Source of the DNA: Collybia mongolica
Taxonomy: Eukaryota; Basidiomycota; Agaricomycetes; Agaricales; Clitocybaceae
NCBI GenBank assembly: GCA_013420905.1
Contig: JAAXNY010000004.1
Location: 2,542,001-2,606,000 of the forward strand
Length of the DNA: 64,000 nucleotides
Reading direction: 5' to 3'
This document shows, one piece after another, positions 45,190-57,034 of the stretch; position 1 is the first letter of the stretch; every line of letters starts with the position of its first letter. Made by a program: the position numbers and the translations under genes. The notes under the pieces were generated by a model. That model saw only the letters and a list, made by a program, of their open reading frames with translations, did no database searches and was not told the origin of the DNA.

Positions 45190-46690
45190 GGCCAATACAC
45201 AGTTCATCAGGACTGAGCTCCAACCGTTCCTTAGAAAGGCTCTCATAGCCATCCTCAGTCCAATTGAGGACTGCTAGTAAGACAATTGGCTGGTTGTTGT
45301 TGTACCAATGATGTACATATTCAATGAACATACTTGCCACAATGGTCATCCTTGATCATAACAAGCAACCTGTTGTTGTGCATTGGGTTGGGATGTTTCA
45401 GGATGACTTGTTCTGGAGGCACAGTCCTTATTGTCACATAGTACATGTACTAGAATGACAACTGTCTATCTACTTGTTTAATTGAGACAACCAGCTCCCT
45501 ACTGTTATGTTCCCCACCTGTAACCAAGGCCTTCAATGTTATATCAATGAGCTGTTGATCTAATAGTGGGTGGGAAGGACTTTTGAGTAACTGTAATAGG
45601 GTAGGGAGGTGGGGGCTCTGGGGGGCTGGCTCAGTCTCTAAGGAAAATGGAACATGGGTCTGTGATGATGGGTTCCAAGCTGGCATTGAGTAGTGGAAAT
45701 CAGGCATGGGGGTACTACTACTCCCAGCTACTGTGGCAGTGGGTTCCATAGGTGGATTCTGGACAAAATGGGCTGGAATGGGTGTGAAGTTTTTATTCTT
45801 GGTGGGGGTGAAATTGTACAGCTTGCAATGAGAACTTGGGAGAAGTATGTTAATGATGCCAACTGATTGGAATAAGATAACTTACAATATTTCTACAACA
45901 TCATCATAATCCAAAACTTGAGCTTGAAATGGATGGGCCAGGTTGAAGTGGATGAATTGGATACTGAGTTTGAGGCCACTTAATATATTTTGCAGCAGCT
46001 GAACATCCTTGACAATTGCACAATAGCCCTTCATTGGGTGGCCAGTCTTCTGAACTATGACTTCTGTGCCAATCCATGGTGCTCGCTTGCACTTTAGAGG
46101 CATGCTACTTGATGCAGATGGTTGTCCATGAAGTACAATTTGTGGGTCAATGACTTTGATCCAATTGATATGGACTATATGTGGCTGTTTGAATGTTATG
46201 TAGCAGTTTATTGAGGGTATTGATAATCTACCTACCTTTTGGACATTTTGAAGCACATAGCCATGAATTACTTCCTCCTCAACAAGTTGGTTAGTAATGG
46301 TTATTTCTTCTTCATCCACCCCTATTGCCCATCCCCTTTCCCCCTGAAGATCTCCACTTAATACTTCAGCATAGTGACCAGGTGTGACATGCTTCTGCAA
46401 GTCAGACCAGGGAACTATCCTTCTGCCCTCCCTAGTCTCAAGATTCACTTCTGCAGAACAAGTCTTGGTGGCTTTGATGATACCCCTCATTCTCAAAGTC
46501 CTGACAAATATCTCTTCACCTTTGAAAAATTTCCACTTTGAGGGGCAAGGGAATTTTGCATGTTCAAATTTGGGGTGGGGGGCCATTGAAAATGCATAAA
46601 ACACCTTGGTTGATATGGAGACTGTGGCAAGAGATATTGTATGGATGTGGAATTTTTTACATTCAAGGCAGAACTCAAACAAGTGACCCC
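45190..46690 (-). pseudogene. Spt5-like gene of element 2, N-terminus missing
   Basis: KOW-containing part only: exon to 46236 (KFPCPSKWKFFKGEEIFVRT, VTPGHYAEVLSGDLQGERGW), intron 46185-46235, exon to 45886 (WIGTEVIVQKTGHPMKGYCA, VLDYDDVVEI), intron, and last exon (TPMPDFHYSMPAWNPSS, then PPEQVILKHPNP near 45400) with stops and frame changes. Every block matches element 1. The NGN domain is absent; hAT coding sequence abuts at about 46700. Confidence 0.8.
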
Positions 46691-46699
46691 AGGCAGTGA

Positions 46700-46923
46700 C
46701 AACATAGATACAAGCTTACCTTCAAAACCTCCAAGAGATCCTTGACAACCTCCCAGTCCCCATCATTGAGTTCATACTGACAAAGCTGAGTGTCTTATTT
46801 CCTGTCATATTGTTGATGATGAGATGGTAGTCAAAGATGACTGTAAGCATGTCATAGGTGGAGTTCCAGCAAGTCTTGACATCATGAGGGATAAGGCAGA
46901 CATGCTGACCATGAGTGACACAA
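46700..46923 (-). pseudogene. hAT-1 transposase, part after the CACTA insertion
   Basis: Minus strand: CVTHGQHVCLIPHDVKTCWN, STYDMLTV, then after a frame change YELNDGDWEVVKDLLEVLK. RWNSTYDML-type sequence is the best landmark of fungal hAT transposases. Joined to 25939 it reads AWHAAC VTHGQHV with no base lost. It ends at the Spt5-like remnant. Confidence 0.85.
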
Positions 46924-49900
46924 CACTGTGAAACTGAGAATAGATGAAATTCAACCCTGTGTTTCATACTCTTAAATAATAGAAATAATACATTAAAAAT
47001 ATGAAATTCATTCACTTAACAATCCTAAAATGTAATGAATTTCATCTTGAAGATGTTTGAAAACACACCCCCTGTGGGGGGAAAAATGGATGGAAAACCC
47101 CCCCTTAAGGTATAATTTAGTGGATGAATTTCATGCGAAATTTGTCCGTATTCATACCCCCTGATTCTCGAGGCTATGGGATGAATTTCATTTCACCATA
47201 GGTGGAAAAAACAACCATTGTGGGAGGTAATTCCTATCAATATGGGATTAATCTACTACCTTGATGGGTGAGAATAGCAATGTTTTTTGGGGTAACATTA
47301 CTGCAAATTTTTGAGGCTATGGGATGAATTTCATACCATGATAGGTGAAAATAATAGCCTTTGTAGGGATGGATTTCATACCATCACAGGTGAGAATAAT
47401 AGCCTTTGTGGGGATTAATTCCATGCCATTTATGTCACTTAAATTTGAATTCATTATTTCTTCCCTGTTATCAATAAACACACTTTGTTCATTTTGTACA
47501 GTTAAGGTTTAACATCCATAAGATCTAAGGTATTGTAATTTGAATGCTCTATCAACTAGTATACCTCTGATTCATATCCCTCATTCCAAAGTTCCTGATC
47601 ACCAGCATTACCAACCAGACTGCAAACGCAACACTGTGATTTGTTAGAATCATGTATTGAGGTTAGTAATGAGAAAACTTACCCAAATTGCCCTATATAA
47701 ATCCTTGTCATCCTGAAGCTGTGTCTGGAGACAGAACCCATTTCCAGCAATGCCACACACTGGGCATGGAATAGGACTCCCTACTTTTTCTTTAGCATGA
47801 GCAACTTTACATAAGGTGGTGAGTTTTGCTGGTCAGATTAGCATGATAAAGATAAAAGAAAGTTAAGTAATGGATGGAAGTTGTTGGTCTTCGTGCACTG
47901 CCAGACTGCTCATTGTCTTTGTTGACCTTGTTGTAATGAAGTGATCTGAAAAATGGGTCAATGTTAATGTGCTTTGGATTAGATTGGGTTGACAGACATA
48001 CTGAGACCCCCTCATTGTCCACCTGCACTTTGAGGTCAACAAAGTGGTGTACCATGTTGAGGACATTGTCAGGCATGGTTTTATCCTGCATACTAATGAT
48101 GTCCTTTGGTTTCCTGTAGGATCATTATTAGCATTTATTAATATTTTTAATGAAGCCTTATAGTTTGTATTGGAATTCAAATGACTACTACAAGTATTAC
48201 AATAGTAATTGTAATCTAACATTATACTAATTGTAATCTATCAATGAAGAGTGCTTACTATGAGGGGGAGGATGGGAGGCAGTGACGGGCAATGGTGGTG
48301 GTATGAGAGCAAGAAGGAAAGTGTGTGAAAGCGGCTGCCAACACATAATATAGCTCGGAATGTTCAGCTGTTGGGCATCTCAGTCAACAAAGCCATGTGA
48401 TCAAATCTGAGGATGCTGACAAATATTTTTATTTATTTATTCAAATCATATACTATTCATTATTAATAGGAGGCTGAAAAATGTGCACCCACCAGGTTCG
48501 AACAGTTGCAGGGAGGATCATTATGTAATACTAATACCTTTGGCATGGATAACCACTGGGCAAGACTGGCATTCTTAGTGAGGGGACAAGTAGTCCTGAG
48601 TCTACAAATGTGGTCACATGGTTACAAAGCACGTGACCAGGTCACATTACTGTTGCCACACCTTTGTTGATGATCTTCAACCACATCAGCAACACCCACC
48701 AAACCGCCCAATGTCAATGTGCAAACGCCGAAACCAAATGCATGGCCCCCCAAGCACCAGAAGCTCCCTGAGACACACGAAAGGCAAACAGTGATGAGGG
48801 TGCGCACACCTAGGGGAGTGGGGCGAAGGGTGGACAAGGACATGGAACGAGGGGATGACAAGGAAAGGGCGCCCCAAGGGGCAGAGGGAGGTGAGTCGTC
48901 ACAAAATTCTACTCACACACACACTCACTATGCAGCACAACCCCCCCAGGAAAGCCTCAGGAATCCGAGACGTGCGATGGACACAGAGGACGGACGCCGA
49001 AGGACACAGGTGAGGGACGCAGACGCAGGCTACTGACAACATACACGGACATTGACATGGACACAGATGCCACCACGGACACGCATGCAGATGCAGGCGC
49101 AGACGCCGATGATGGACAACAATGCAGACACCAACACCGACACCGATGATGGATGACGATCCAGACACCAACACCAACACCAACATCAACATCAACACCA
49201 ACATCAACACAGACACAGACATCAACACGGACGCAGACGCTGCCACAGACATGCATGCAGATGCAGGCGCAGATGCTGACACAGACACCAAAGACAGACC
49301 CCAATGCACTCTCATACCACAATTATCACCCGCTGCTACTTCTGCCTGGCCTCCTGGCCCCTTCCCCAGCCTCTTCATAAATTTGGTAAGTAGATGTCAT
49401 TTTCTAGTATGTAGCAGTTCTATACAAATGTAGTCAGTGCATTATAAGTACTCAATATTGAATACAATTTAGACTCAAGTACATAGTATGGACCAATAGT
49501 ACTAGTCATATATATATATATAGGTCAATTAACACAGTCATTTCATACTACATATAACACTTCATTCTAATCTAACCAAAATCTCAATTTCTTCTTTTCT
49601 AAATGATTCATCTAAGGCAGTAAAGTCATCCCATAAACCCACTATTTGTGGGATGAAATACCTTCTATGCTGAACTTAAATCATCCCACATATTCCACCT
49701 TTTATGGAATGAAAGTTCACTCTCTAATAGATTAAAATGATCTAATAAAACCCACCCATTATAGGATGAAATTCCCCTCTTTTTCACTGGATTAAAATTG
49801 TCCCATATAATTCACCTCTAATGGGATGAAAGTTCACACCACTAAGGGATGAAAATTTCTGAAATTATCAGAGCAGAAATTCATTCTCTCAAGGGATGAA

Positions 49901-50018
49901 ATATCTGGGATGAAGTTTCATCCCAATTTCATACCCTTTAGATTCATCCACTAAACTTAGGAAATGCTGCTTTCATCCATTAAGTGGGGGAAAAACTTCC
50001 CCCACCAGGTGCACAGTG
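46924..50018 (-). mobile_element. CACTA-B, inverted near-identical copy without Gypsy-1
   Basis: 3095 bases, CACTGTG at 46924 and CACAGTG at 50012-50018. Interior matches CACTA-A in reverse, with long stretches identical by eye. It serves as the empty site that proves the Gypsy-1 insertion (GTAAT once, near 47610). Contains mirror copies of the Spt5-like and gene Y exon fragments, the tRNA-like stretch and the microsatellite. Confidence 0.88.
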
Positions 50019-50541
50019 GTACAAGACACTCTATGTAAGTTATAAGTTATAATGACTTATTATAATCAATATTCTGATGATAAATAGTGCTGTGTCCAGA
50101 ACTTGATTAATATAGCAGGGCTCAACTGCTCTATTGTATGGCACTGCCAGCCCAAGCCTGTTATTGCTCACATTATTGCAGTGGTAAGATCTCACCCCTT
50201 CAATTCCTTCACTCTAACAGCACCTTGCAGGCCCAGGAGCACCATGACTACTTCAAATTATTTCCCCATAGTTGGGCAATCTAGGAGTTCATCAAATCAA
50301 ACTTGAAGAACAAGTGTGCCTATACATATAAATGTGGTTACCTACAAACAATCACTGGCTTCAACAACATGCAGACTGGGAGTGACAACAAAGATAGTGA
50401 AGACAAGGAGAACACTTAGGATGAGAATTCCAAGGATTAGGACAGAAAGGATAAGGACAAGGACAAGGACAGAGAGGACAAGGATGAAGAGGAAGGGGAA
50501 GGGGAATTTGAGTGGGATGGATTAGAAGACACTGCAGAGTG
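50019..50541 (+). pseudogene. Gene Y of element 2, C-terminal part
   Basis: Begins GTACAAGACACTCTAT before GTAAGT (LYKTLY once joined to 35127). Next exon NLINIAGLNCSIVWHCQPKP, VIAHIIAV before GTAAGA, then HHDYFKLFPHSWAI, a stop, EFIKSNLKNKCAYTYKCGYL, and an acidic Asp/Lys/Glu tail to about 50541. Matches the last exons of element 1 gene Y with several stops. Confidence 0.75.
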
Positions 50542-50945
50542 AGATCCTTCACAAGAACTGGTAGAAAAATAATTAGATGAAGGTAGTACAAAGTACAAAA
50601 TACTTTTGGTTTTGGGCATGAAGAGAATGATGTGGGTGAACAAAGACACATCAAACTCAGCTTTAGGTGTGCAGAATGGAAGGTCATATTCTTGCTGGTT
50701 TTAGGTGCATGGAATGTAAGGTCATATCCTTGCTGAACTGCAGGGGTCTCAGCTTTAGGTGTGCAGAACATAAAGTTGTATTCTTGCTGAAATGCAGGTC
50801 TCAGCTTTAGGTGCATGGAATGTAAGGGTGTATTCTTGCTCATTTTAGGTGCATGGACCATAAGGTTGTATCCTTGCTGAAATGCAGGGGTCTTGGTTTT
50901 AGGCTGTCAAGGGGATGCTGCATAAATACAGCTCTCCAATACTAG
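50542..50945. repeat. Short tandem units with TTTAGGTG
   Basis: Units of about 45-65 bases containing GGTGTGCAGAA or GGTGCATGGA, AAGGT and ATTCTTGCTG recur about six times at 50660-50890. No gene. Confidence 0.55.
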
Positions 50946-51600
50946 TACTATAATATATGAATTTTTGCATATCAAATTGGATGCTTTTCAGCATCATGTG
51001 GGGGAATTTTCCATTGAGAGACAGGTGCATTTCAAGCTTGCAGCAGATGAAATTTCATTACTAGCTATAGAGGTCTGAAAATGAATAGCAAAATTACTAT
51101 ACTGATTGAATGAATGGTTGATGAAAAACATCTGGATCATGGATGAATTCAATCTCAATAAAAGGGATGACTACAAAGCAATATGAACCTGGTGCAAAAT
51201 TCATCTTATTGATTCATCCATTACATTAATGATTTACCTTCACTTTTTGTTGCTCTCAGGCCTCCAGGAACTTCATGAAATTCACACCAAGGAAACTGTA
51301 GCTATTTTGCCATTAAACATATGAAAAACATCATGCAGAAAAAATCACAGGGGTATGATTTGTGAGGTTTTCATCCATCTTATTCATACTTTATGAAGAG
51401 GAAAAACCTCCTTTCTCCACCCTATTTAGTGGTTGATTTTTATATCAAATCCTGATGAAAATAATCTCATTTCGGGGGGAACCAGACTATGGAATTCTAC
51501 ACTATTTGTATTACTTCCAGCTACTTAAGTCATAGAAAATGAGGTGGAATTTCCCACCTTAAGGGTTCCATCATGTCATCATTTGAAGAACAAAGGGATA
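50946..51600. repeat. Subterminal-type repeats at the right side of element 2
   Basis: TGAAATTCAT and ATTCATCC words in both strands, as at 4860-5583 and in the CACTA ends, placed as expected after gene Y. I do not find a clear CACAGTG end. Confidence 0.5.
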
Positions 51601-53529
51601 CAAGAATCCAGATGCCACACCTTTTCACAAACTTCTTTCTTACTCCTTACATTTGTCTTCTTATTGAACTGAATCAGAATTGATATATATATGATACTTC
51701 ATTCTCCATCTCGCATTAATCACTAATAATTCTAATATAACACAAAAAATGACATCGCACATCTTGACTATTTTGCTTCAATCAAACACTACTGCACTCA
51801 ACAATCTCTCAAATTAATGGTCTTGAACAACCATTTTGAATTGTTTAGCCAGTGTGTTTGATGCAAGCAATTTCCTGATCTCACACAATTATTATTAGGG
51901 ATAGACATAGTTATGCTCAATGACCTGGTTCTGTGCCAGGTCTGGTGCAAAAGAAGCCAGCACAGCTTGCCCATTACAACAAGTTTTGAATGGAGTGGCA
52001 CTTGCATGAAAATTCTTTGACATCACAATTTCACAAATGTTGTGGCCTTTTGCAGACAGTGTTGGGTGTCTGGTTAGGGAGCCATATTCATCAATAATTG
52101 CCTGCTACTGGTATATATGTACTCCTGCAAGGTGATGCATGTTTATGGGGGTCCCAAAAAAGGGTTTATGTTATTTTGTTAACTCATGACATCTTCACAC
52201 TAGTGCCATTCCATTTGGAAACTGCTGTAACTAAAATTTTAGTGGTTGAAGCTGGTAGTGAATTCATTTGCATGGGCAAAGAGAAAGGGGGAAACACATG
52301 AAGATAAAGTGTAAGAGGGTATATGGTGGAGTTCCAAATTAGGTCACATGTGTCTGCACTTGTAGTGAAGGCCCATCCCAAAACCCACTACTAAAGTAGT
52401 GGGAATATCTGTCATATTGTACTTGCCCTGTAGTCCCTGAATTATCATCAGCTGTATTTCAGTCACCAAACTACAGACTATTGTGGGAGGGATTTGCCAA
52501 ATACCCAAGATTGCAGGAACACAGAGGGTAAGACATATTGATGTGTTCTCCAACTCTACCAACATGCTTCATGCCCATATAGACACTTTTTTCCCCTCAA
52601 AGTTTTATATACCACCATACATAAACAGATGTACTTGTAGCAAACTACAGTAAGAAGAGTCATAAATGCACACACATAAATCCATTGTGCATGGTAAAGT
52701 AGCACTCTGCAGGGGGAGTTGCATGCCTGGTAAGGGACACTGAGGGGATGGATCTCTTGGAGCAGCATGCACCCTGATGAGCCATGGGCCCCCTTTGAGG
52801 TGGCTCAGGCAAATGCAAAGTCCTCCACTGTTGTAGAGTTCTATGAATTTGTTACTGATGTACTTCCAGGTCCTAGACAAAGAAGTCCAGGCCTCAGTCA
52901 TACAATTAGTGGCATCAGACCATGCTTGATTGAGTGAGATCTCAGAAGCTCTAACCCAATATGAAGACTTATTTTATGGACTGCCATTGGAAGGTGAGGA
53001 AAACAGAACTGATAAACAACAGGATTTTTATAATCCCCTCCAGACATCATCTGGTGGAAACTTGACTTGACAATATCATCAGAACTGGAGGGGAAGCAGG
53101 GATTATCATGGATAGTATTACAAGTCCAAATCTTATAGAATCCAGACTACAAAATCACCAATACAAGGTCTGCTAAACAGACAAACACAGTGATGACTCA
53201 CATGGGGTGTAGAATGATCCACATTTTCAGTTCAATCAGAGGAAGGAGGAAGAATGATTGAGTTAAAGCAATACATGGCTTGACCTTCAGGATGTTTGTG
53301 TAAGGGGATCGCTGTCCACACCAACATCACCATCACCAATTGAAGACTACCACCACATGTTGACACTTGTACCATTGGTTGACCAATCATACAGTGAACC
53401 ACTGCACTGATATGCATGCTGCTTGTCAAAATCACATTGGCCCATTATGTGAATGTATGTATTGTATTACTGACCCTATTGTTCAACCCTGAGACCATGG
53501 TGACAATAGCAGTACATAGTAGCATTGTG
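51601..53529. other. Unassigned DNA
   Basis: Frames are under 100 codons and show no domain I recognise; several TTG/CTG-started frames on the minus strand around 52184-52901 have no supporting motif. Probably old repeat DNA. Confidence 0.4.
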
Positions 53530-53661
53530 TAGGTTAGGTATATAGTAGCCACCACTTGGTAGGGGAATCCTTAGATTGATCTCTTAGGATTTCCCCTATC
53601 AGGTGAGTAGTTTAGACTTGTACTTATAACAATATACTTAGGATTTCCCCTATCAGTCAGA
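53530..53661 (+). promoter_or_regulatory. LTR-like leader with duplicated box and intron signals
   Basis: GGTATATAG at about 53538, then CTTAGGATTTCCCCTATCAG twice, at 53583-53602 and 53637-53656. The first copy is followed by GTGAGTAG; the second ends in a possible acceptor CAG. The layout is that of the Gypsy-1 LTR (GGTATATAG, two CTTAGGATCCCCTCCACCAG boxes, GTGAGTAG after the first). Probably a diverged LTR or a promoter derived from one. Confidence 0.55.
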
Positions 53662-53663
53662 AG

Positions 53664-55850
53664 GTGGCCAACTTGTGATTGTGTGTGCTTCAACTTAGGG
53701 TCACCCTGACACAAGCTCTTAGAATAGGCAGAAAGCTCAAAGAACACAAGCAGGCAAAACAAAACCTACAGGCTTGGATTGACTTGTTGAAGTCTGTAGA
53801 CCTTCCAACTGCTAAAGCTGATGCATCTAAAGCTATTTCCCTTCTTGATGAGCTCAGATCTGAAAGCCAATATATGGAAGACTGCTTTATTTCACTTGTT
53901 GACAACTGTACCTCTGAAATAACTGATCTAAAGCACTGACATGCATTGGAAATGTATTGCAAGAGAGCACCTGGGGTACTTGATTGTGCTGTTCAAAAGG
54001 CAAGAGGCAAAGCTCAGAAAGAGAACAACAAATATCAGCTATTGAAGAAAGGTGTATATACTCCTGAGGCACATGCTCTAGCTAGATCACTGATTAATGC
54101 TGGATGCTCCCAGGCTTATGTGGGAGAAATTATACAAAATATCTGCAAAGCAGCAGGTGTTTCAGTGGGTGCTAAAATGAGCCAGAAAACTGTACAAAGA
54201 GCAATTCTGGAGGGTAGTATTGCAGCAGAAATACAACTTGGATTTGAAATAGGCCAGACTGATGGTTTGACAGTCAGTGGAGATGGGACAACACACAAAC
54301 ACATAAACTTTGAATCCTGTCATATTAATCTAAAAGCCAAAGTATCATATCTTCAGGATGATGCAGAAACCAAACATCAGAGCCAGCTTCTTGGTGTTTA
54401 TTCCTCTGTTGACCATACAAGTCAAACTCAGGTTGATGGTCTTATTGAACTGATACTCCAAATAATTGAACAGTTCCAGCAAAGTCCTCTAGCACAAAGA
54501 CACAAGATGTCTCTGCTCCCAGCTGAGTTTTTTGCTAAGCTCAAGGGTATGAACTCTAACCATGCAGAGGATCAGGAAAAAAAAGCAAGGCTACTACAAC
54601 AACTAAAAGAGGACTTTGCTTTTGAAACACTTGGTGGTGAGAGAATGGTTGAGATGATAGCAGGAAATCTATTTGCTCTCATCCAGAAGGAGAATGAAAA
54701 GATGATACTAGAAGCTGGGGGCCTTGAGAAATAGAATCAGCTTGCTAAAGATGATCAGACAGAAAAAGGTGCTGAAATGATGAGGGCCTTAGTGTTGAAC
54801 TTAGCAGCAATAGAAGGAAAGAGTGAGAATAAAAGAGTGAATTGAGATAGTAAAATAATGTACATATTTGCTTGTATAAATACACAAATAATATAACTCC
54901 TATAGTAATAGTAAATCATATGTGAGTCTGTTATAAAAAAACAAATGTGAAACTAATATGTCCATGTGATTGTACATGTCATGTGAAATGTCTGTGTGAT
55001 GTGACTAGTAAGCTGGATCACCCTATTCTAATACTTAGCTATGCAATTGGGAAAAGAAGCCTAGGTGAATTTATCTGAAGAAGAGAAAAATGCTTTGCAT
55101 TTGTTTATTTGGGCTGGATGTGGAATGCATAAAGATTTAAATGGTGGAAAAGGTGGAGACATTGCTATGAGCCAATAGTGGGCAGACACAGGAAACACAG
55201 GGCTTATTCTTCTAGCAAATAGGGATAATGCTCAAGTCATAGCTGGAATCTCTGATCATGAAGAAATGACAGTTGCTGAGAAATGGGCAATAGATTCCAC
55301 CACTTGTGGAGGCAGAAAAATGGCAGCAATTGCTGGATATATGTTTAATCACAAAGATGATAAAAAAGGACAGCAGAACACCTTCCAGTACTATATGGAA
55401 CAACCAATAGGAAAGGCAATTACCTTTGCAGATACTACCAATATCCAATATCAGTCATTTGGGAAGGTAGGTGGAATGCTTATATGATATCTGAAAACTA
55501 TAATCAGATTCTTGGATTTCATATGAGATTGCAAACAAAATTGCAGATTCAGCCACTTAGAGCAGAACCTGTACATTGCATTGCATGACACATTCCTACA
55601 CTTACTGAGCTTTGTGTTCTTGTTTTGTATGCACAAGCTATTACACACCCATATATGCACCAAATATGAGGCCCAGGAACAGAAGAACTTAACATGCTCA
55701 ATCTTGGTCCAGTGCATACTCAGCTCAAGGAACATATGCAGGCTAGTATTGACAATCCTGATCCACTTATATCTGGTGACTATAAAAATGGTACAATGGA
55801 CAAGAAACCATGGAAAGAGCCAGCTGTTGTTGCAGCAATCAGTGAAAAAT
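53664..55850 (+). pseudogene. Decayed gene of an unnamed basidiomycete family (DGT ... HKDLN ... FNHKDDKKGQQ)
   Basis: Parts in order: N-terminal coiled coil (LRIGRKLKEHKQAKQNLQAW); a core with GVYTPEAHALARSLINAGCS, MSQKTVQRAILEGSIAA, LTVSGDGTTHKHINFES, DHTSQTQVDGLIELI and MNSNHAEDQEKKARLL; after about 190 bases of non-matching DNA (54850-55040), GCGMHKDLNGGKGG, FNHKDDKKGQQNTFQYYME and DTTNIQYQSFGK; and a tail ending near 55850. In-frame TGA at 53937-53939 and TAG at 54732-54734, later stops too. I recall similar unannotated proteins repeated in mushroom genomes, but no name. Conserved Asp/His/Glu positions could be an RNase H-like transposase; that is a guess. No ATG is seen at the front. 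Confidence 0.6.
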
Positions 55851-55854
55851 AGTG

Positions 55855-55990
55855 GTTTGCAAGGCTGGGCTCAAAGCCCTGAAAGCCTGAGCCCAGCCGA
55901 GCCCTGCCACAAGGCCCATTCGGCTCAGGGCTTGGCTCATGAGATTGAAAGCCTGAGCCAAGCCCTCGAGCCTGGGCTTTGTATGGTTAT
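55855..55990. repeat. GC-rich short repeat ending the 53.6 kb gene
   Basis: Repeated GAGCCC, GCCTGAGCC and CAAAGCCC words with inverted edges (CAAGGCTGGGCTC and GAGCCTGGGCTTTG). Looks like a small inverted-end insertion, but without a convincing target duplication. Confidence 0.4.
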
Positions 55991-56097
55991 TCCACAGCAT
56001 GCCGCCATCAATATTGATGGCAGACATTCACTGACTATACAGTTCTTCAGCCACTAAAAAAGGAAAAATCAGGACCAGGGACAAACTATTGTTCCTG

Positions 56098-56536
56098 TGA
56101 TGTCGGCCCCACGCCCAAAACGGGCAGTCATTGCATCGAGCAAACTCTTGGACCCACACAATATTGCTCACTCCGATGTATGTTCACACCAGCATGCTAT
56201 GGAGGCAAGGACAGCAGAACCAGCTGATAAACAACCTGCAAGAAACGGTACTCCCAAGTCTCCCTCTGAATTACCAAATCAATCATCGTTGTCGACAACA
56301 TCTACGGTACCTTCTCGAGAACCACCAACTATCACAAACCCAAACTCGGTGGATGGGAATCGAAGTGATGGCTCAGGTGATGAGCATGAATCAATTGGAC
56401 TTCGTGCGTAAACCTTTTTTAATGCATTTCAAATCTTGATGGCCCCTGATAGAGAGCAAACAGTCACGGCACATCACAATAGTTGACGAAAGCAATGAAG
56501 AGATGCGAGATGCAACTGCAATGGCAACCCTAATGC
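56098..56536 (+). pseudogene. hAT-2 transposase, N-terminal exons before Gypsy-2
   Basis: Opens MSAPRPKRAVIASSKLLDP, then a Ser/Pro/Glu-rich region. A likely intron (GTAAAC to AACAG at 56466) leads to RHITIVDESNEEMRDATAMA. The frame is cut at 56536 by Gypsy-2 and resumes at 63470. Different from hAT-1; higher CpG content and fewer lesions suggest it is younger. Confidence 0.6.
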
Positions 56537-56999
56537 TGTTACAAATTCCCCTATTCTTTTGTCACATCATTTCTTTTCTCTCTTCTTTACTATCAGATGC
56601 TCACTTGACCTTATCTTTGACATCCATATATGCATTCTCTTTCTCATGGTTACTAAGCTTTCTTATTCATCTTCTTAGATAGCTTACTAACCCTTATCTA
56701 TAACAAATAGCGTAAACAACGCTTATCGAACTACTACGTATATATAGGGATACTTTAGTTAGTTAGCTCTTTAGCTTGACCTAGCTGAATTCACCTTATT
56801 CATCTATCTCCTTGACACGAACTCGATCCTATCCGCCTTATGAAGGGGGTAGTGCATCCTTGATCAGATAACTTGATAACTTGACTTTAGCCCTATTGAG
56901 GGAGTCAATAGACGTTGGACTTACCGAAGTCAACGGTCTAAGAACGAACGAACGATACATCGGATTGACTTAGAGGATAAGGCCTAAACAGCTGTAACA
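56537..56999 (+). repeat. Gypsy-2 5' LTR
   Basis: 463 bases, TGTTACAAATTC to CAGCTGTAACA. All six CpG differences from the 3' LTR are in the decayed state here. Confidence 0.96.
56739..56782 (+). promoter_or_regulatory. Gypsy-2 TATA box and predicted transcript 5' end
   Basis: TATATATA at 56739-56746 lies 34 bases before AGCTTGACCT (56773-56782), which is complementary to the primer site at 57002. Confidence 0.6.
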
Positions 57000-57001
57000 A
57001 A

Positions 57002-57011
57002 AGGTCAAGCT
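57002..57011 (+). promoter_or_regulatory. Gypsy-2 self-priming primer-binding site
   Basis: AGGTCAAGCT, two bases after the LTR, is the exact complement of AGCTTGACCT in the LTR. Same offset and same distance from TATA as in Gypsy-1. Confidence 0.62.
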
Positions 57012-57034
57012 GATCAGAACCGTCAACCTATTAA

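Noticed and set aside
25940..50018. The pair of 3.1 kb repeats as terminal inverted repeats of one 24 kb element
   Set aside because: Each copy has its own CACTGTG and CACAGTG ends and its own target duplication, so they are two elements.
51798..53435. Minus-strand ORFs of 60-98 codons
   Set aside because: No recognisable domain, no ATG context or splice pattern, and no second copy in the window.
55855..55990. MITE with hAT-type ends
   Set aside because: Inverted edges are visible but no 8-base duplication could be found.
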